Positions 62,615 to 64,000 of a stretch of 64,000 bases of DNA are shown one piece after another. Source of the stretch: CAIVVT01 sp963757265 (GTDB lineage Bacteria > Acidobacteriota > Terriglobia > Bryobacterales > Bryobacteraceae); contig CAVWRA010000004.1 of the NCBI GenBank assembly GCA_963757265.1, positions 557,106 through 621,105 of the forward strand, given 5' to 3'. Position 1 is the stretch's first letter; each line of letters opens with the position of its first letter. The notes under the pieces are model-generated. The model made no database searches. It had not been told where the DNA came from and saw only the letters and a list, made by a program, of their open reading frames with translations. Made by a program: the position numbers and the translations under genes.

Positions 62615-63526
62615 ATGACGTCACACGAGAGAAGGCCGCATATCGGGCCACTAAAGCGCAAGAAGCCATTCTTGGCGATGCCAAGTACCGCACCTCCGGA
62701 CTTGGTGTTCTACGAAGGGTATGATCCATACTTCATTCTGAAGAAGGCAGTGACTTTACTCGCAATATACAAGAACGCGCCGGCATTTGCCGAACTAACA
62801 GATTCCTGGGGCTGCCCGATTAAGGCCTCGGACGAGGAGCACCTCGGAGCGATCGCGACCGAAATTCACTGTTCAGTGTTCCACCAGAGTGAAGCGTTGT
62901 TGGCCTTACTTCTCGCCGAGCATCATCCTTTGCCCCATTGGGTGTACCTGACCACCTACAGCAATGCAGAAATAAAGACCGCAGCTCAGAACATAGACTC
63001 GGGAAACTTCAGCAAGATGACCAATGGGAAGGCAGTTACAATGGAGGATCTCGTCTGCGGTGGCGTGTTTTCTGGGATCCGGCCATCTGGGGATGATGAG
63101 GAACGCTGGAAGCAGTCCGTCGAAGATATTGGCTGGCTTATCGGGCAGGTCGCCCAGCTTTACATTGCGGGCAATGAGTACAACTCCTACAAGCACGGCT
63201 TGAGGGTGGTGTCTGGATCGTGTACTTTTGCTGTGAAACCAACGAACCGAGAGGAATTCAGCCCGATCATTTCGATGCGGCATTCACTGACATATTTAGA
63301 ACTATATGAAGAACTCAATGGATATACGGCGCAACGGGTGACCAAAGAGCTGAATCCAGAGTATAGCTTTGCGGTGATCGACTGTGTAGCACAGGTTCTT
63401 TGGACAATTCGCCAGACAAGAATCGCCCGGATAACAAGGGACTGCAGTTCTCTTTTCGCACTGACGATTGATCGGGAGAAACTGTCAATCGCGAAGCCGG
63501 TGGGCAGAGTGAGCCTTCCGTACTGA
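62615..63526 (+). CDS. Unrecognised soluble protein with a YxxxKHGLR-type motif
   Basis: I choose the ATG at 62615 (MTSHERRPHIGPLKRKK); a GTG at 62609 adds two residues. The 303-residue product has no signal peptide or membrane segment. The AT content and codon use differ visibly from the neighbours (many A/T-ending codons), suggesting transfer. Notable parts are TEIHCSVFHQSEALLALLLA and GNEYNSYKHGLRVVSG; YNxxKHGxR patterns occur in HEPN-like and other helical defence-associated proteins, but I cannot assign it. It lies next to an island border. Confidence 0.75.
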   Translation: MTSHERRPHIGPLKRKKPFLAMPSTAPPDLVFYEGYDPYFILKKAVTLLAIYKNAPAFAELTDSWGCPIKASDEEHLGAIATEIHCSVFHQSEALLALLLAEHHPLPHWVYLTTYSNAEIKTAAQNIDSGNFSKMTNGKAVTMEDLVCGGVFSGIRPSGDDEERWKQSVEDIGWLIGQVAQLYIAGNEYNSYKHGLRVVSGSCTFAVKPTNREEFSPIISMRHSLTYLELYEELNGYTAQRVTKELNPEYSFAVIDCVAQVLWTIRQTRIARITRDCSSLFALTIDREKLSIAKPVGRVSLPY

Positions 63527-63949
63527 GCTCCCCAGCTGGTCGGAGGCGGAGGGATTCCCGGTCCGATTCTGTTAAGCGCGATGGTTTCGGTGGCGAACAC
63601 CCCGGCCACTTGAGAATCCACAACGTGCGGCTTGCGCCTGACAAGTCAGCTTGTTCTCGCTCGCCTCTGACCAGCCTTATTCCGAGACCGAGACTGCCTG
63701 TAAGACGACGCGCTCTCGTTGGTTGGCCGCGATTCGTCGCCCATCCTGAAGTTGGCTCGAAACGGCGATCTGGGAAACAGCCATTTGGGATCGCACATTG
63801 TTGCAGAACCCACCTCCGTGACGAGACAGCCCACGCTGTTTTCAATTCGATGTCTCAGAGAGTACCCCCAGAGTCCCCCCAATTCCCGGGAAAACCAGGT
63901 TTTCGCGCGTTTAAGTCTTGTGTTTGCAACGCGAGGCGGCTATAAGACG
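63527..63949. other. Island-border non-coding region
   Basis: No gene supported. It leads into the half tRNA and has two C-rich motifs (GTACCCCCAGAG and AGTCCCCCCAATT), possibly part of an attachment region. Confidence 0.4.

Positions 63950-64000
<51 letters not shown>

Overview
The window looks like one stretch of a high-GC bacterial chromosome. Gene content suggests an Acidobacteriota member of the Solibacter/Bryobacterales type: Tat-exported Gfo/Idh/MocA oxidoreductases, arylsulfatase-like enzymes, ThuA-like and TIM-barrel sugar proteins, DUF4091 and DUF5107/TPR exported proteins, a LytTR regulator, several NarL-type two-component pairs and tripartite RND pumps. This placement is inference from gene content; there is no rRNA or other marker gene. 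Catabolic and regulatory blocks are separated by decayed mobile DNA.

Layout. 0-2.1 kb: a partial gene, a small DUF3299-like exported protein, and a LytTR response regulator beside the remnant of a histidine kinase. 2.3-4.9 kb: two overlapping exported amidohydrolases, the second lacking the metal-binding HxH. 5.0-6.8 kb: a SagB-type oxidoreductase broken by two frameshifts, with a small intact follower gene. 7.5-13.2 kb: a carbohydrate island with an isomerase-like/ThuA fusion, a truncated MocA gene, and an opposing operon of TIM-barrel isomerase, MocA dehydrogenase and sulfatase. 13.2-16.4 kb: an intact tyrosine recombinase next to a type I restriction R-subunit ORF whose C-terminal half is replaced by a HEPN-like segment. 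16.9-19.4 kb: a GH36-like glycosidase with a PKD domain. 19.8-22.8 kb: a decayed integrated element (small coiled protein, frameshifted integrase, internally deleted TOPRIM/DUF927 gene).

22.8-37 kb: a signalling and efflux block. It has a NarL-type regulator/kinase pair with a degenerate receiver protein, an RraA-like protein, and an MFP-RND-TolC operon. A second regulator/kinase pair follows, with genes overlapping tail to tail. Two more degenerate receiver-like proteins come next, a ~255 bp non-coding element present twice, and a 28-codon stub of a duplicated response regulator. 37-44 kb: a second RND operon (TolC, MFP, RND, DUF2892), divergent from an ECF sigma/anti-sigma pair across a region with two perfect palindromes. 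44.6-48.2 kb: an arsenic operon (arsR, ACR3 permease, PstS-like protein, two arsenate reductases), with a promoter overlapping an inverted repeat that recurs before the permease.

48.3-64 kb: a small membrane protein, another sulfatase, a 120 bp MITE with 18 bp inverted ends and a 4 bp target duplication, an HTH plus SEC-C protein, dispersed repeats, a DUF4091 protein, a DUF5107/TPR protein, a second integrase pseudogene (amber stop), a CrtI-like FAD oxidoreductase and an unrecognised protein. The window ends in the 3' half of a tRNA-Asn gene without its 5' half, as expected at one end of an island integrated in a tRNA.

The most unusual items are the restriction-HEPN chimera, the degenerate receivers with the duplicated element and regulator stub, the dispersed GCTACCGATA repeat family that includes the leader of the intact recombinase, and the arsenic operators.
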